A stretch of DNA of 64,000 bases from Polyodon spathula (taxonomy: Eukaryota; Chordata; Actinopteri; Acipenseriformes; Polyodontidae), in NCBI RefSeq assembly GCF_017654505.1, contig NC_054572.1, positions 2,947,083 to 3,011,082 of the forward strand. The letters are read 5' to 3'. Under the pieces are notes generated by a model that was not told the DNA's origin, did no database searches, and worked only from the letters and a program-made list of their open reading frames with translations. Both the position numbers and the translations under genes were made by a program. Below, one piece after another: positions 36,705-47,756 of the stretch. Numbering within the stretch: position 1 is the stretch's first letter; the number at the start of each line of letters is the position of its first letter.

Positions 36705-38154
36705 CTATGGACAGAAACAGCAGCAGGGTTACAGGAGAGAAGCGGAGTCCTAACACAAGAGGAGGGGAGAGGGAGGGGGACCGGTCCAGCAGAGACGAAT
36801 CCCAATACAAGGAGGGGAAAGCAAATCCGTCAGGTTAGCAGCAGGTATGCCAGGATTAAGGACCAGACAGACACTGAGACAGCAAGTTCTAGACAGCATC
36901 CCATCTCTGCTTTGTTGGGCAATAGCAACGCTGGCTGTCTCTTTAATAATCACTGCAGTAGATAGAAAGGGATACAGGCACTGTTTGTACACAGCCCTGT
37001 GAGAAGAAGCTATGAGTCCGTCCGCCCCTGGATGCAAAAGGCTTGCATATCCTTTGTTGTTTTCTGCGTCGGGTCCTGTTTTTCAATTCCAATTCTTTTT
37101 TTAAACCAATTCCCAATTCAAATTCAAATTCTCTTTTAATCAAGTCTAACACATCACTGATCAAACTTGCAGTGTTCTGTAAAAGGAGCTATTCAGAGTG
37201 GCAACAAAATGTTTAAATTGAAAAACAGGCAGGCACTGGAGATCCCAGTCTGTGTGCTTTGGACACAGGAGTTTCTCTTGGCATACCCAACACGGAAAGG
37301 TTCCAACACAGCAAAGGGGGGCGACAGGAGAAATGCACAGAGACGGGACGGTTACAGGACGAGGAACAAACAGAAACACATCCAGGCGGGCGAGCTCTGA
37401 GAGGATTTCAAATCTCACGCAACAAGGATCACTTCTCATCCAGCGGATTTAGATCCGAATTCTTGAACTCTGCCAACGTATGGAGCTGAATAGGACTGTT
37501 GATTTAACACATGTGTGTAATAGCTGGGACAGGTAAAGAGCTACATATTAAGTGTGCAGAAACAGAACAGCCACTGAAGAGTCTGACTTGGGGAGCATTT
37601 CAAGCGCGGCACTGAAGAGCCATTCTTTCATTGTCAACAGGTACACATAAAAGAACAGCAAGCATTTAACAAGTGCATGCTATAGTTTTCTTTTAGCAAT
37701 GCGCGGATATCCCCAACCACTTTATCGTTTCTGCATTCAATCTATTACTGATCCTGCTCAACGGCACAATATCTTGTCACACAGGTTAATGATTGCAATG
37801 TGCTATAAGTGAATACTCATTTGATACTCCTATGCATTTAAAAAAAAAATCTGCAAAAAAAGTGATGATGGTAATCAATGCTTATACAGAGCGGTTGGAA
37901 GGTAACTTTAGCATTGCCGCTGTAGAACAAAAAACATGACTGGAGAACCAAGGCACATGCACTGCCACTGGCCTCTATTTATCAGGACCTGTCTGCCTGT
38001 GTCCCTGACTGGACTTGGCATCGCCCTGGTGTGGGCTGCAGTAGCGCAAAGTATCCCAGTGACTTTACAATCTCGACACAGACGTGAAACTGAAATCAAG
38101 AGTCAACAAAAACAAGTGACCAGGCAATCAGAGTCCTTCGCAGTGAGGGAGAGC
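36705..38154 (-). other. KIF21B intron 27, unique part
   Basis: No exon or repeat family recognised. The large 36-bp array follows at 38.15 kb. Confidence 0.5.
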
Positions 38155-39716
38155 ATGGGACGATGGTCAGACACATGCAGAGGGAGGTTGTGGGGATGAC
38201 GGTCAGACACATGCAGAGGGAGGTTGTGTGGACGAAGGTCAGACATATGGAGAGGGAGGTTGTGGGGACGATGGTCAGACACATGGAGAGGGAGGTTGTG
38301 TGGACGATGGTCAGACACATGGAGAGGGAGGGTGTGTGGACGATGGTCAGACACATGCAGAGGGAGGTTGTGTGGATGATGGTCAGACACCTGGAGAGGG
38401 AGGGTGTGGGGACGATGGTCAGACACATGGAGAGGGAGGTTGTGGGGACGATGGTCAGACACCTGGAGAGGGAGGGCGTGGGGACGATGGTCAGACACAT
38501 GGAGAGGGAGGACGTGGGGACGATGGTCAGACACATGGAGAGGGAGGACGTGTGGACGATGGTCAGACACATGGAGAGGGAGGGCGTGTGGACGATGGTC
38601 AGACACATGGAGAGGGAGGGTGTGTGGACGATGGTCAGACACATGGAGAGGGAGGACGTGTGGACGATGGTCAGACACATGGAGAGGGAGGGCGTGTGGA
38701 CGATGGTCAGACACATGGAGAGGGAGGGTGTGGGGACGATGGTCAGACACCTGGAGAGGGAGGGTGTGGGGACGATGGTCAGACACATGGAGAGGGAGGA
38801 CGTGTGGACGATGGTCAGACACATGGAGAGGGAGGGCGTGTGGACGATGGTCAGACACATGGAGAGGGAGGTTGTGGGGACGATGGTCAGACACCTGGAG
38901 AGGGAGGGTGTGGGGACGATGGTCAGACACATGGAGAGGGAGGACGTGTGGACGATGGTCAGACACATGGAGAGGGAGGACGTGTGGACGATGGTCAGAC
39001 ACATGGAGAGGGAGGGCGTGTGGACGATGGTCAGACACATGGAGAGGGAGGTTGTGTGGACGATGGTCAGACACCTGGAGAGGGAGGGTGTGGGGACGAT
39101 GGTCAGACACATGGAGAGGGAGGACGTGTGGACGATGGTCAGACACATGGAGAGGGAGGGCGTGTGGACGATGGTCAGACACATGGAGAGGGAGGTTGTG
39201 GGGACGATGGTCAGACACATGGAGAGGGAGGGTGTGGGGACGATGGTCAGACACATGGAGAGGGAGGGTGTGGGGACGATGGTCAGACACATGGAGAGGG
39301 AGGACGTGTGGACGATGGTCAGACACATGGAGAGGGAGGACGTGTGGACGATGGTCAGACACATGGAGAGGGAGGGCGTGTGGACGATGGTCAGACACAT
39401 GGAGAGGGAGGACGTGTGGACGATGGTCACAAAACATGGAGAGGGAGGGTGTGGGGACGATGGTCGGACACCTAGAGAGGGAGGACGTGTGGACGATGGT
39501 CAGACACCTGGAGAGGGAGGGCGTGTGGACGATGGTCAGACACATGGAGAGGGAGGGCGTGTGGACGACGGTCAGACACATGGAGAGGGAGGGTGTGTGG
39601 ACGACGGTCAGACACATGGAGAGGGAGGGCGTGTGGACGACGGTCAGACACATGGAGAGGGAGGGCATGTGGACGACGGTCAGACACATGGAAAGGGAGG
39701 GCGTGTGGACGATGGT
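38155..39716. repeat. Large 36-bp minisatellite, about 43 units, intron 27
   Basis: The plus-strand unit is GACGATGGTCAGACACATGG followed by AGAGGGAGGKYGTGKG. The period is 12 codons, and five of the six frames stay open for 415-588 codons with no recognisable domain, so these are artefacts. The array runs up to about 10 bases from the 5' splice site of exon 27. Variants (CTGGAG for ATGGAG, TTGTGG or GGCGTG at the end) are arranged in recurring blocks. Confidence 0.97.
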
Positions 39717-39726
39717 CAGTACTCAC

Positions 39727-39840
39727 TTGTCCAGCGCAGAACCCTGGCTCTGGATACTAGTGAGACGGGAGAAGACATTCCTGTCATTGCGGGGTCTCAG
39801 AGGGGGGGAGGACGGAGGGGTGTACCCCCCTTCTGGAGAC
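39727..39840 (-). CDS. kif21b: KIF21B exon 27 (Ser/Pro linker)
   Basis: Residues about 1237-1273: [20 protein letters not shown], then [17 protein letters not shown], with split Arg and Lys. TPPSSPP and [14 protein letters not shown] match human KIF21B. It is disordered and likely phosphorylated (S/T-P sites). Donor GACAA|GTGAGTAC directly meets the 36-bp minisatellite. Confidence 0.96.
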
Positions 39841-40054
39841 CTGGCGAACAAAGAAAGCTCTTCTTTAAAATGTTTGGCACATCCCCCAAGTACTGTACAG
39901 TAGAAACCCAAGAAGATAATATCACCTAAATCCAACTTACAATTTCTTTTATATGTGAATAACATTAATGTTGCTGAACACATATGCATCTCTAATGCAT
40001 CCTAGCCCACATCCACCACCTTACCCAGGAATACAATTCCCTGCTCCCTGTTAC

Positions 40055-40129
40055 CTGTAGGGCTGTCCCCGGTCATAGGACTTTCTTCTGTTTAGTGGTG
40101 AACTCTCAGGTCCCCTTGACTGCCTAGGA
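40055..40129 (-). CDS. kif21b: KIF21B exon 26 (linker)
   Basis: Residues about 1212-1235: PRQSRGPESSPLNRRKSYDR, then GQPY. It matches human PRQSR and RRKSYDRGQP. The acceptor ATATCAG|T was chosen because it completes the split Phe; the nearer CCTAG would drop three conserved residues. Confidence 0.92.
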
Positions 40130-40577
40130 CTGATATCATTCAAAAGGGTATATTTAAAAACATATTTTATGTATTTTATTATTGTCAGGTGTGCCAAATG
40201 TTAAAAACACATGCAATTACTTTGAGCTTACTAGAACTAAGCAGTGATCTATTGCATTTTAAACAGGGACCTATTGCATTTTAAACAGAGATCTATTGCA
40301 TTTTAAACAGGGATCTATTGCATTTGAACTATACAGGTGACACAACAGTCCGTCAGATTCACATTTTCAGTACCTGGGTACTTCTTTTTAATTTTATCAT
40401 GGTCAGTTTGTTTCAGAGGAGACTTTTAGTTCAGTATAGTTTCTGTTATTTTATCATGGTCAGTTTGTATCAGAGGAGAGGTTTAGTTGAGTACACGTTC
40501 TGTTGCACAATTGTAAAGTGTCTTTGTTTGCTATGAACCAGTAAGAGGCTGAATAGAGAGGTTCTGGCGTCACTCAC
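40130..40577 (-). repeat. KIF21B intron 25 with a 23-bp tandem repeat
   Basis: Four copies of GATCTATTGCATTTTAAACA GGG lie at about 40245-40330, and a roughly 75-bp degenerate duplication (ATTTTATCATGGTCAGTTTG) at 40393-40480. No exon. Confidence 0.8.
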
Positions 40578-40783
40578 AAGGTGTTCCCCCTGGTGGGGAG
40601 GCTGATGGTGTGGGACACCTTGTCTCTGCTGTACGAGTCCCTGATGGAGAAGCTGACTCTGTTCTCTCGGATCTCGCTGAGAGATGCCAGGGACCTGGCC
40701 ATGTTCTTGGAGGACACGTCCAGAGGCGGGCCCAGGTACTCTGCAGAGACAGCTTTCATCTGGACAGACAGCTTGGGCTCAGT
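40578..40783 (-). CDS. kif21b: KIF21B exon 25
   Basis: Residues about 1143-1210: [20 protein letters not shown], then [18 protein letters not shown], then [16 protein letters not shown]. It is nearly collinear with human KIF21B in the region between the third coiled coil and the WD40 domain. Acceptor TTGCAG, donor CCTT|GTGAGT. A (GT)n tract lies just upstream at 40817-40845. Confidence 0.97.
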
Positions 40784-40943
40784 CTGCAATGCACATGGAC
40801 ACTGTCAGGCTCTGGGTGTGTATGTGTGTGTGTGTGTGTGTGTGTCTGTGTGTAACTTAGATACTGTCAAACAGGATCAAGCACTTGATTTCATCATCAC
40901 ATCCTGGTTTTTATAATATAGGGTCACATTGTAAAGTTCCTAC

Positions 40944-41001
40944 CTTCCGCTTAAAATCATCTTGGCTTGCAGACACCTTCAAGGTGAAGGACTGTGAGAA
41001 A
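40944..41001 (-). CDS. kif21b: KIF21B exon 24
   Basis: Residues about 1124-1142: FSQSFTLKVSASQDDFKRK, human equivalent FSQSFTMKG then DDFKFK. Split Ser at the 5' side, donor AAG|GTAGGA. Confidence 0.93.
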
Positions 41002-41091
41002 CTGAAAGAATAGAATAGGCATTAGGGTCCCTGAATTGCAGAGCTTAGAATCCAAACAGACAGTATGCCCTGCTGTTAAACAGACACCCAC

Positions 41092-41152
41092 CTCCCCTCG
41101 GAAGCTTGGCTGAACTCAGACACCTCCTCGTCTGTGCTGGCGTATCCGTTTT
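41092..41152 (-). CDS. kif21b: KIF21B exon 23
   Basis: Residues about 1104-1122: NGYASTDEEVSEFSQASEG. It matches human NGYASTDEEISEFSEGS. Split Glu before and Ser after; donor GAG|GTGGGT. Confidence 0.94.
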
Positions 41153-41470
41153 CTGGAGAGACACACACAAACGGTCATGGAATACACAGTCAACACATGT
41201 GCACAATACTGTCACATGTTTATAACCACTAGATGGCAGTGTTTCCAACTTGTTATGCCACATGGCGGCTACAGTACCATAGGCAAGTAATGTAAAGCCC
41301 AGAGGTGTGGTAAGTTGAATTGTACAGCATGGTAAACTATGGTATCTGCATGTTTTTACCATGGGAAAACTGCAAAAGGGATTGCACTATTTATTTAGTC
41401 CTGTTTATGAATTGTTGTATTTTGTATATGGTTTCATTGAAGGCGCTGGTGCTAATAGCAATAACCCCAC

Positions 41471-41636
41471 CTTGCTGCACGTTGTGGATGAGTGCTTGCA
41501 GCTCCGGCATGCACTCTGCCTTCTCCCGCAGCGCATCCAGGATCATGTGGTTCTGTGCAGAGCCGGTCATGTCCGTCTGTCTGAGCCGACCCTCCAGCAG
41601 TCTGATCTGAGTTTCCTTCTGGGCCACCTGCAGACC
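41471..41636 (-). CDS. kif21b: KIF21B exon 22 (coiled coil)
   Basis: Residues about 1048-1102: [20 protein letters not shown], then [20 protein letters not shown], then ALIHNVQQ. Clear heptads; the end of the third coiled-coil region. Donor CAAG|GTGGGG. Confidence 0.97.
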
Positions 41637-41869
41637 CTGAGCATACCAGAGGGGGGAAGCACTTACAATGGGACCAATATAAAACCATATCATCAGTGCT
41701 GTTCACCTGCTCTATACTATAAGACACCAAGAAGAACAGCCAGTCAATGCTGGAGAATATAAGCCCATGCAGGGCACAGTAATAATTCAGGAATGACCTC
41801 CAGCAGCAGCTACATACAGATGCATGAGGCGCATTACCTTGTCAATATACAGATACTGAGCAGTCTTAC

Positions 41870-41971
41870 CTTTTCAATTGATGCCTTGAGGAAGTGATCC
41901 AGCAGGTGGCGCGCTTCTGCCAGGGAGCAGGAGCTGATGACCACCGAGGTGTCCACAGAATCCAGCTCGTC
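41870..41971 (-). CDS. kif21b: KIF21B exon 21
   Basis: Residues about 1014-1047: [20 protein letters not shown], then [14 protein letters not shown]. Human has [20 protein letters not shown]. Acceptor TTTTGCAG, donor AAG|GTAAGA; phase 0 at both ends. Confidence 0.96.
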
Positions 41972-42234
41972 CTGCAAAACCAGTCAATTCAAACAATCAG
42001 GTCAGACCAATCACAGGGCCTGATCTCAAATGGGTAGTAACTCGTTCATTATAACCTTGTTACTTAATTATGAAGCCCAGGGATGCAAGCATTTGAAATA
42101 GTCTTCAAAACACAACTAAAATCTGGTTCCTAATAGCATTCGTTTCCTGCTAGATAACTGGCCTGCAGTGCAAGGTCTGGTGCCCTGGGCTGTAAAGGGC
42201 ATGCAGCAGTCATGCCAGTCATGGTGCCACTGAC

Positions 42235-42429
42235 CTTGGTCTCCTCAATCTGCATGATGGTGGCCTGGCAGTCAGAGAGGCTGTCGTTGATGTAGTCGAT
42301 GTTGGCGTTCAGGACCTCGATCTCCTCGTTCATCTCCTGCAGGGGCTTCTCGTCCTCCAGCGGGTCATTCAGAAATTTCTCCCGCTTCCTCAGCAGCGCC
42401 TCCTGCTGCACCGCCAGCTCCTCCCGTTT
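42235..42429 (-). CDS. kif21b: KIF21B exon 20 (regulatory coiled coil)
   Basis: Residues about 949-1013: [20 protein letters not shown], then [20 protein letters not shown], then [14 protein letters not shown]. It is part of the conserved coiled coil that in KIF21A folds back on the motor for autoinhibition. Acceptor TTCCAG, donor AAG|GTCAGT. Confidence 0.97.
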
Positions 42430-42581
42430 CTGGAAAGCACATGGTTTACACACATCAGCTCTGGAGCTTCACAGCACCAGGAGGTGCTCAATGACAGGGG
42501 AGTCCCGGAAAGAATCAGCTCTGGAGCTTCACAGCACCAGGAGGTGCTGAATGTGCAGGAGCCCTGAACAGAGACAGATAC

Positions 42582-42729
42582 CTTGATGAGCCGGTCCATG
42601 TCTGCCTCCATGTTAGTTATGGTCATTCTCTGCATGACAATGTCCATGATCCGGCGCTCCAGAGCCTGCCACTTCTGCCGAGCCACCTTGGTGAAGCTGC
42701 CGCCCACCCCCTTCCTCTGGAACTTCTTC
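42582..42729 (-). CDS. kif21b: KIF21B exon 19 (autoinhibitory segment)
   Basis: Residues about 900-948: [20 protein letters not shown], then [20 protein letters not shown], then EADMDRLIK. By alignment [11 protein letters not shown] is the counterpart of the KIF21A segment (ARMKWQLLERR) where CFEOM1 eye-muscle mutations cluster; the Arg equivalent to R954 is conserved and the Met947 position is Gln. Donor AAG|GTATCT. A direct repeat (AGCTCTGGAGCTTCACAGCA) lies in the adjoining intron at 42456-42550. Confidence 0.97.
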
Positions 42730-43057
42730 CTGCAAAGAGGAGCACAGGCAGAGAAAGGGGGTGTGATTCCTCTAACTTCATGCTTGCAAGGAGCAATCTT
42801 GGGTCATGTAAAAAATGAGCAAAGATCTCATGAAGGTAGAGATGGGAGAAATATAGTAAATGTAAAATACAAAAAGAAGGACTGAAAAGGGATAGGAAAA
42901 AGAATAAATAAAAGAAAATGTTACCAAATGACGGAAAGAAAGGAGAGTTGAAAGCACAGAGAAAAAGACTGAGAGAGAGTGAGTGAGTGAGTGAGTGAGT
43001 GAGTGAGTGAGTGAGTGAGTGAGTGAGTGAGTGAGTGTGCAGGGCAGTCCTCCTGAC
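42730..43057. repeat. Intron 18 with (GAGT)n microsatellite
   Basis: About 16 GAGT units at 42977-43037, some 20 bases downstream of the exon 18 donor on the gene strand. Confidence 0.9.
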
Positions 43058-43296
43058 CTGGGGGTGCGGGCCCCATTAACTGCTCCATTGACCGCTGGCT
43101 CGGGCTCCTCCAGGTATCTGTTGATCTTCTTGTTCCACTGCCGCACGATGTTGGAGACCGAGCGTGCAGATTCGGGCTCTGAGGAGGTGGTGCTGGCAGA
43201 CATCTCCGCACCCGAGTCCAGGGTGTTGAGGCGCCGACTGACCCGCCCTGCAACCCGGTCCGACATGGGCTTGGTGAGCCGGCGCAGAGCGGAGAC
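43058..43296 (-). CDS. kif21b: KIF21B exon 18
   Basis: Residues about 820-898: [20 protein letters not shown], then [20 protein letters not shown], then [21 protein letters not shown] duplicated AVNG motif occurs near the end. The matching human stretch is RPARPMS-type with [14 protein letters not shown]. The donor AG|GTCAGG is weak. Confidence 0.96.
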
Positions 43297-43417
43297 CTGC
43301 AGAGCAATCCATTCCCGTAAAACAATATTAAAAAACTTAATGCAGTAGGTATTCATTCAATTAAAAACTGGCTTCCCTTTTGAAAAAGCTTAGCGCTTGT
43401 TAATAGTTCACTCTTAC

Positions 43418-43486
43418 CTCCTGAGTTTTCCTTTTCAGAACTATTTCTTGTTGCCTCTTTTGTGACTCCAGAGTTCGAATTTGATA
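43418..43486 (-). CDS. kif21b: KIF21B exon 17 (coiled coil)
   Basis: Residues about 797-819: YQIRTLESQKRQQEIVLKRK, then TQE. Human has FQIRALESQKRQQEMVLRRK. Acceptor TATTTAG, donor GAG|GTAAGA. Confidence 0.95.
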
Positions 43487-43764
43487 CTAAATAACAAAAT
43501 CAGAAATGCAAAGTTAAACAGCTGATTTTGAATTCACAATCAGAACATCAGTGGCATTTACATATGCATTCCCAAGAGGTGGATAGGACCATGTTCCGCA
43601 TGGGCCCCTCCAGTGCAGGGAGGAATACAATGGGTACAAATTCCAAAAAAGCTGCCCTCGACTCACATAAATTCTCACACTGTTCTGCCTTCTTTTGAAT
43701 CTGGAAAGTGGGGCTCAGGGGAGTGGGGCTCTCTCCCCATTCCCCGGGGGGTCTGTGAGCTCAC

Positions 43765-43872
43765 CTCCTGCCTGCGCTGCTCCTTCTTCAGCTGGGCGAT
43801 CTCGCGATTTCGCTTGGCCTCAATCAGCCGCCTCCTCTGCTGCTCCTCCTTCATCTGCTTCATCAAAGCAAC
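43765..43872 (-). CDS. kif21b: KIF21B exon 16 (coiled coil)
   Basis: Residues about 761-796: [20 protein letters not shown], then [16 protein letters not shown]. Strongly basic and acidic heptads. Acceptor ACGCAG, donor GAG|GTGAGC. Confidence 0.97.
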
Positions 43873-44048
43873 CTGCGTAGCAAGCAAAGCCATTCAGAGA
43901 GCTCCCAGCAGCAGGCAGGGCTCAATCACACAATCTCTGGAGCTCCAGCATTACTTCACTGGCTTTCAGTATGTTCACATTCTTTTTTTGAACTTATAAT
44001 ACTTTATCCTCAATCAATACCTAGCCACCCAGTCTCGCTCAGCCTCAC

Positions 44049-44248
44049 CTTGGCTTTCTTCATCTCAGCCACTTCTCCCTGCAGCTTCTTGAGCTCCCTC
44101 TCGTAGCGGGTCTGGTTCTTGAGGAGCCGCGCATGCTCCTTCTGTGCCGCCTGCAGCTTCGTCAGGTCACGGTTCATCTCCTTTAGTCGCTTCTCGTAGT
44201 CCGACTTGATCTTATTGGCCTTCTCCTCTGTGTAGTTCTCCATAGACA
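44049..44248 (-). CDS. kif21b: KIF21B exon 15 (coiled coil)
   Basis: Residues about 695-760: [20 protein letters not shown], then [20 protein letters not shown], then [17 protein letters not shown]. Acceptor GCCCAG, donor AAG|GTGAGG. A poly(G) run of about 24 lies in the upstream intron at 44377-44400. Confidence 0.97.
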
Positions 44249-44712
44249 CTGGGCAGCAGCAGAAACACAACGTACTTGTTAGAGACCAGAGTTCAGTCAG
44301 GTGTAGAAGGGTGGTGGACTGTGACTAACGCAGCTAGAAGAGAAGCTCAATGTGCGAAGCACTCGTCTGGCCACATGGGGGGGGGGGGGGGGGGGGGGGG
44401 TCAGCCCATAGCAGTCTGAAATCCATCGTGCATCTTATAACAAAGGAGACACACAAATGCAATGGAGAGTCCATTGCTCTCTCTTTATAATGCTGCAGTC
44501 AGGAGCCATAGTTAAGAGACTGTGCCTAACTAATGACAAAGAAAGTGGTAGTGGAATGGAATCATGTTATGGGGCAACTGGAAGCCACTGCTATGTTATT
44601 AACCTGTTTTCAAAATCTGTACAGCGAGCACTACACTTTAAACAAGCTTCTGCACAAGCTATTTAAGAGCCCCCCCCCCCAACCCACCCCGCCCTGCTCC
44701 CTCCTTCCTCAC

Positions 44713-44901
44713 TGAGGTTGTGCAGCACCCGGTCCCTCTCCAGCTGGGTGTCTCGGATCTTATTTTGCAGCATGATGAGTTTCTGCTCGTACTGCAGCTT
44801 CAGCGTGTGGAGCCTCTTCTGGCTGTTCTCCAGCTCGTCAATCAGCTTCTGCTTGATCTCGATCTCGCATGTCAGCTCGGCCAGGTCTGCCTGGTAATTC
44901 T
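44713..44901 (-). CDS. kif21b: KIF21B exon 14 (coiled coil)
   Basis: Residues about 632-693: [20 protein letters not shown], then [20 protein letters not shown], then [20 protein letters not shown]. Acceptor CTCCCAG, donor CTCA|GTGAGG. Confidence 0.97.
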
Positions 44902-45184
44902 CTGGGAGAGACAAAGAACGAAGCACATGAACAACAGCCAATAGCATGCCACGGTGCTCCGTATCAGTGTGGCACAAGGAACCAGCTACCGATCTGAACG
45001 AGATGGCCGTCCTCAAAGGGCCTGAACATCAGTGGCTGTTTATTCATAGACACTCTCTCGTGGAGGAGGAGGCAGCACAAAATAGTGCAAGACAATCTCT
45101 TAGCACCCACAGTTTGGGATATCCTCAGTTTACAGGGTTCCTGTGCGTTTGGGTTGGGATTGTGATCCCACAGTAACTGCTCAC

Positions 45185-45308
45185 CTTTCTCTTCGGAGTC
45201 GGAGTCGGAATCCTGCAGGCTCTCCTCACTCTCGTACTCCTCCTCCTCTCTCCCCTCCCCATCCTCCTCTTCCTCCTCCTCACAGCCACTCTCCTCCTGC
45301 TCTTCCTC
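45185..45308 (-). CDS. kif21b: KIF21B exon 13 (acidic insert)
   Basis: Residues about 590-630: EEEQEESGCEEEEEEDGEGR, then EEEEYESEESLQDSDSDSEE. It is the Glu/Asp-rich low-complexity linker seen in human (RDESGCEEEEGRED). Donor AAAG|GTGAGC. Confidence 0.95.
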
Positions 45309-45715
45309 CTGCGGACACAGCACAGCACATTGTTCAGGACCACTCCTCACACTGATGCTTTATTTTTTAAACAAACTGTTCAGTTTCTTAATCGCTTTAG
45401 AGGTTTCATTCAGAAAAAACCTGCGCTCATGACGATTTAGAGTAAACAGCTTTGAGAATCTAGCCCCGCCCCCGCCTCCCAGACTGTCCCAAACATTCTA
45501 ATGGGACTGTCAAAGTCATGAAACGATCAGAAACAATGCAGGACCACCTGCAGCTCATATACATGCAGGACTGTTTAGTTCAAGGGAATTGTGATAAACA
45601 CTCTGTGTGTGGAACAGGAGGTTCACATGAAGGGTGTAAGAAAGGTTCTGCTGACTGATTTTCTGGCATGTGTATCACTGGCAAGGCACTGCAGTGCTCC
45701 AGCCAGACCCATTAC
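45309..45715 (-). other. KIF21B intron 12
   Basis: No exon or repeat seen. Confidence 0.5.
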
Positions 45716-45794
45716 CTCCTCCGCTTCATCGGACTCTGCCTCCCCGTTCTCATGCTGGAGTTTAGCTCTCTTCTTGAATCCCTCCTTCTCCGGA
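45716..45794 (-). CDS. kif21b: KIF21B exon 12
   Basis: Residues about 564-589: [20 protein letters not shown], then SDEAEE. Human has [20 protein letters not shown]. Acceptor TCCGCAG, donor GAG|GTAATG. Confidence 0.96.
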
Positions 45795-46876
45795 CTGCGG
45801 ACAACAACATGAGTGACAGTTAAGCCCTGGAAACGCGAAGCCACTTCTTCAGGAACAATGGCTTGAAACCTGGCTCCAGGATTCTTCAGAACAGACTATC
45901 AACCACACCCACTGTATGATCTCACACAACTTTATCCTCTGGTAGATGCCTTCTAAGCTAACAGGGCTTAAAAATCTTTTAACTCTGCATATCAAAAACC
46001 TACAAAATGAAAAGGACAAACAAATATTTGGGTTCTTAGTAGCTTTAAAAACTTCAGCAGAGGGCATTACTAGATTGACAACTGACCTTGTTTTTCTTTA
46101 ACAACCCTGAGCCAAAATCTACCAGCTACCGTGTGATCTTTAACAACCCTGAGCCAAAATCTACCAGCTACTGTGTGATCTTTAACAACCCTGTGCCAAA
46201 GTCTTCCAGTTACTGTACGATTATTGTGCATTTAAAATATGAATAAACTGATATAGATCCTGCTCCGAGGTTACCATGCAAATTGCTTGCAATAACTTCG
46301 TGCATGCTAGAATGTGCTTTACAGGTTCAAGTAATGGAATGATAGTGCAGCCTGCAATAATCCCTGACAGTAACAGCTCACAGATTTACGACAGGGTGTT
46401 GAGCGTTTGCCAAAGTCCTAACTGGATTCTCGTGGCTGGCAAGGGGGGAGACATGGAAGGTGATAATTATAATAATTATAATAACAGGCACTTTCAGGCT
46501 CACGACACTTTGCTGTGCTCGGCAGTAAATCTAAAATGAAATTGAGAATGTGTGACACCCTGAGAACCAGTTGAACCACAGGAGAGTGTGGCTTGCAGCC
46601 CACTGTGCCAGCAACAGTCCAGTACACCACGTGGATCTCCAGTGTCTATGCATAAACGAACCGGGCTCAAGCTACCTGTTCAATGAATGGATTCCCAAAT
46701 CATCTGTATATTCTGCATGTAAGCACTTTCAAGCTGGAATCAGACTGGGGTTATACTGCGATTCAAGTCCATAGAGGTTCAGAACAGCACGTGAACATTT
46801 CATTTCAGATTCTAAATTATTCATTCCAAAAGGTTTGAGAGTGTATTGCTGTTTCTGTTTCGCATCTCCAACGTAC
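45795..46876. repeat. KIF21B intron 11 with a 42-bp repeat (3 units)
   Basis: Three copies containing TTTAACAACCCTGAGCCAAA and ATCTACCAGCTACTGTGTGA lie at about 46097-46225. The rest is unique-looking, with no exon. Confidence 0.8.
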
Positions 46877-47092
46877 CTTTTCCTTCGCTGCTTCTTTTCT
46901 TTCTTCTTCAGCTTCTCGATGTCTTGCTTTGCCCTCCTGATGACATCAGAGACCTGTGTCTCCATGGAGACGGCGGGGCTGCCCGGGGTTCCTGTGGGGG
47001 CCAGTCCGGCTGCGTAGGGCGAGCGAGAGGACAGACGGGAGACGCTGCGCCGCAGAGACTCGTTCATCGCCTCACTCTCCAGCAGCTTGCTC
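46877..47092 (-). CDS. kif21b: KIF21B exon 11
   Basis: Residues about 492-562: [20 protein letters not shown], then [20 protein letters not shown], then [20 protein letters not shown]. It bridges the first coiled coil to a basic stretch. Acceptor TTTTGCAG, donor AAAG|GTACGT. Confidence 0.97.
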
Positions 47093-47219
47093 CTGCAAAA
47101 CAAGCCCGCCCCGGCACCGCTTTCACAATGAATATCTCACAGGCAGCATGCTCGTGAATGAAGATGGAGGTAGACCTGACAGCCAACATGCTTGTGCTTT
47201 AGACGGAGGTGTTGTTTAC

Positions 47220-47283
47220 CTGAGCGCCTCGATTTCTCTGATGTAGTTCTGGATTAACGCGCCAATTTCTTCATTGCCATCTC
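47220..47283 (-). CDS. kif21b: KIF21B exon 10
   Basis: Residues about 471-490: [20 protein letters not shown], with split Gly and Arg codons. Human has [20 protein letters not shown]. Acceptor AAACAG, donor CAG|GTAAAC. Confidence 0.95.
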
Positions 47284-47566
47284 CTGTTTTAGTTTTTTTA
47301 AATGAGAAAGAGAAAACCTTTTAAAAATAAAAGAAAAAAGGGAGTTCATCTTTAGAAACTACTTAGAACTTCATAAAAAGGGCCCGATTCAATTAACTGC
47401 TGCATGTATAAATAGATATTTACAATGAGATTCAGAGCAAGACTTATTTTTTAATTAAACAAGATCCTATCTTACACATCCATGCAATGTAAGGAGCATT
47501 TCCTATAGCTAAGAGTTAACTGAGGCTGACAGGGAGCTCAGTTAGTGAGGTTGGCAGGTAGCTCAC

Positions 47567-47756
47567 CGGCTTTGGCTAGGACCTGACAGATCTCGTTGGA
47601 CAGCAGCTGTGTGATGCGGTTGTTGAGCGCGTCGATGGTCTCCTGCATGGCCTTGACCCTCATCCTCAGGGTGTCGCATTCCTTCTGCAGCATCGAGTTC
47701 TCCTGGAACAGGTCGCTAAAACCCTCTGAACCGTCCTCCCCGACCACACGCTTCCC
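47567..47756 (-). CDS. kif21b: KIF21B exon 9 (first coiled coil)
   Basis: Residues about 407-469: [20 protein letters not shown], then [20 protein letters not shown], then [16 protein letters not shown]. Acceptor GCGTAG, donor CCG|GTGAGC. Confidence 0.96.

Noticed and set aside
38096..39929. Open frames of 415-588 codons on both strands
   Set aside because: They exist because a 36-bp tandem repeat has a period divisible by three; several frames are open at once and the array sits in a KIF21B intron.
40121..40129. Acceptor CCTAG at 40121 for exon 26
   Set aside because: It would remove conserved Pro-Arg and leave the split Phe codon incomplete; the upstream ATATCAG fits phase and homology.
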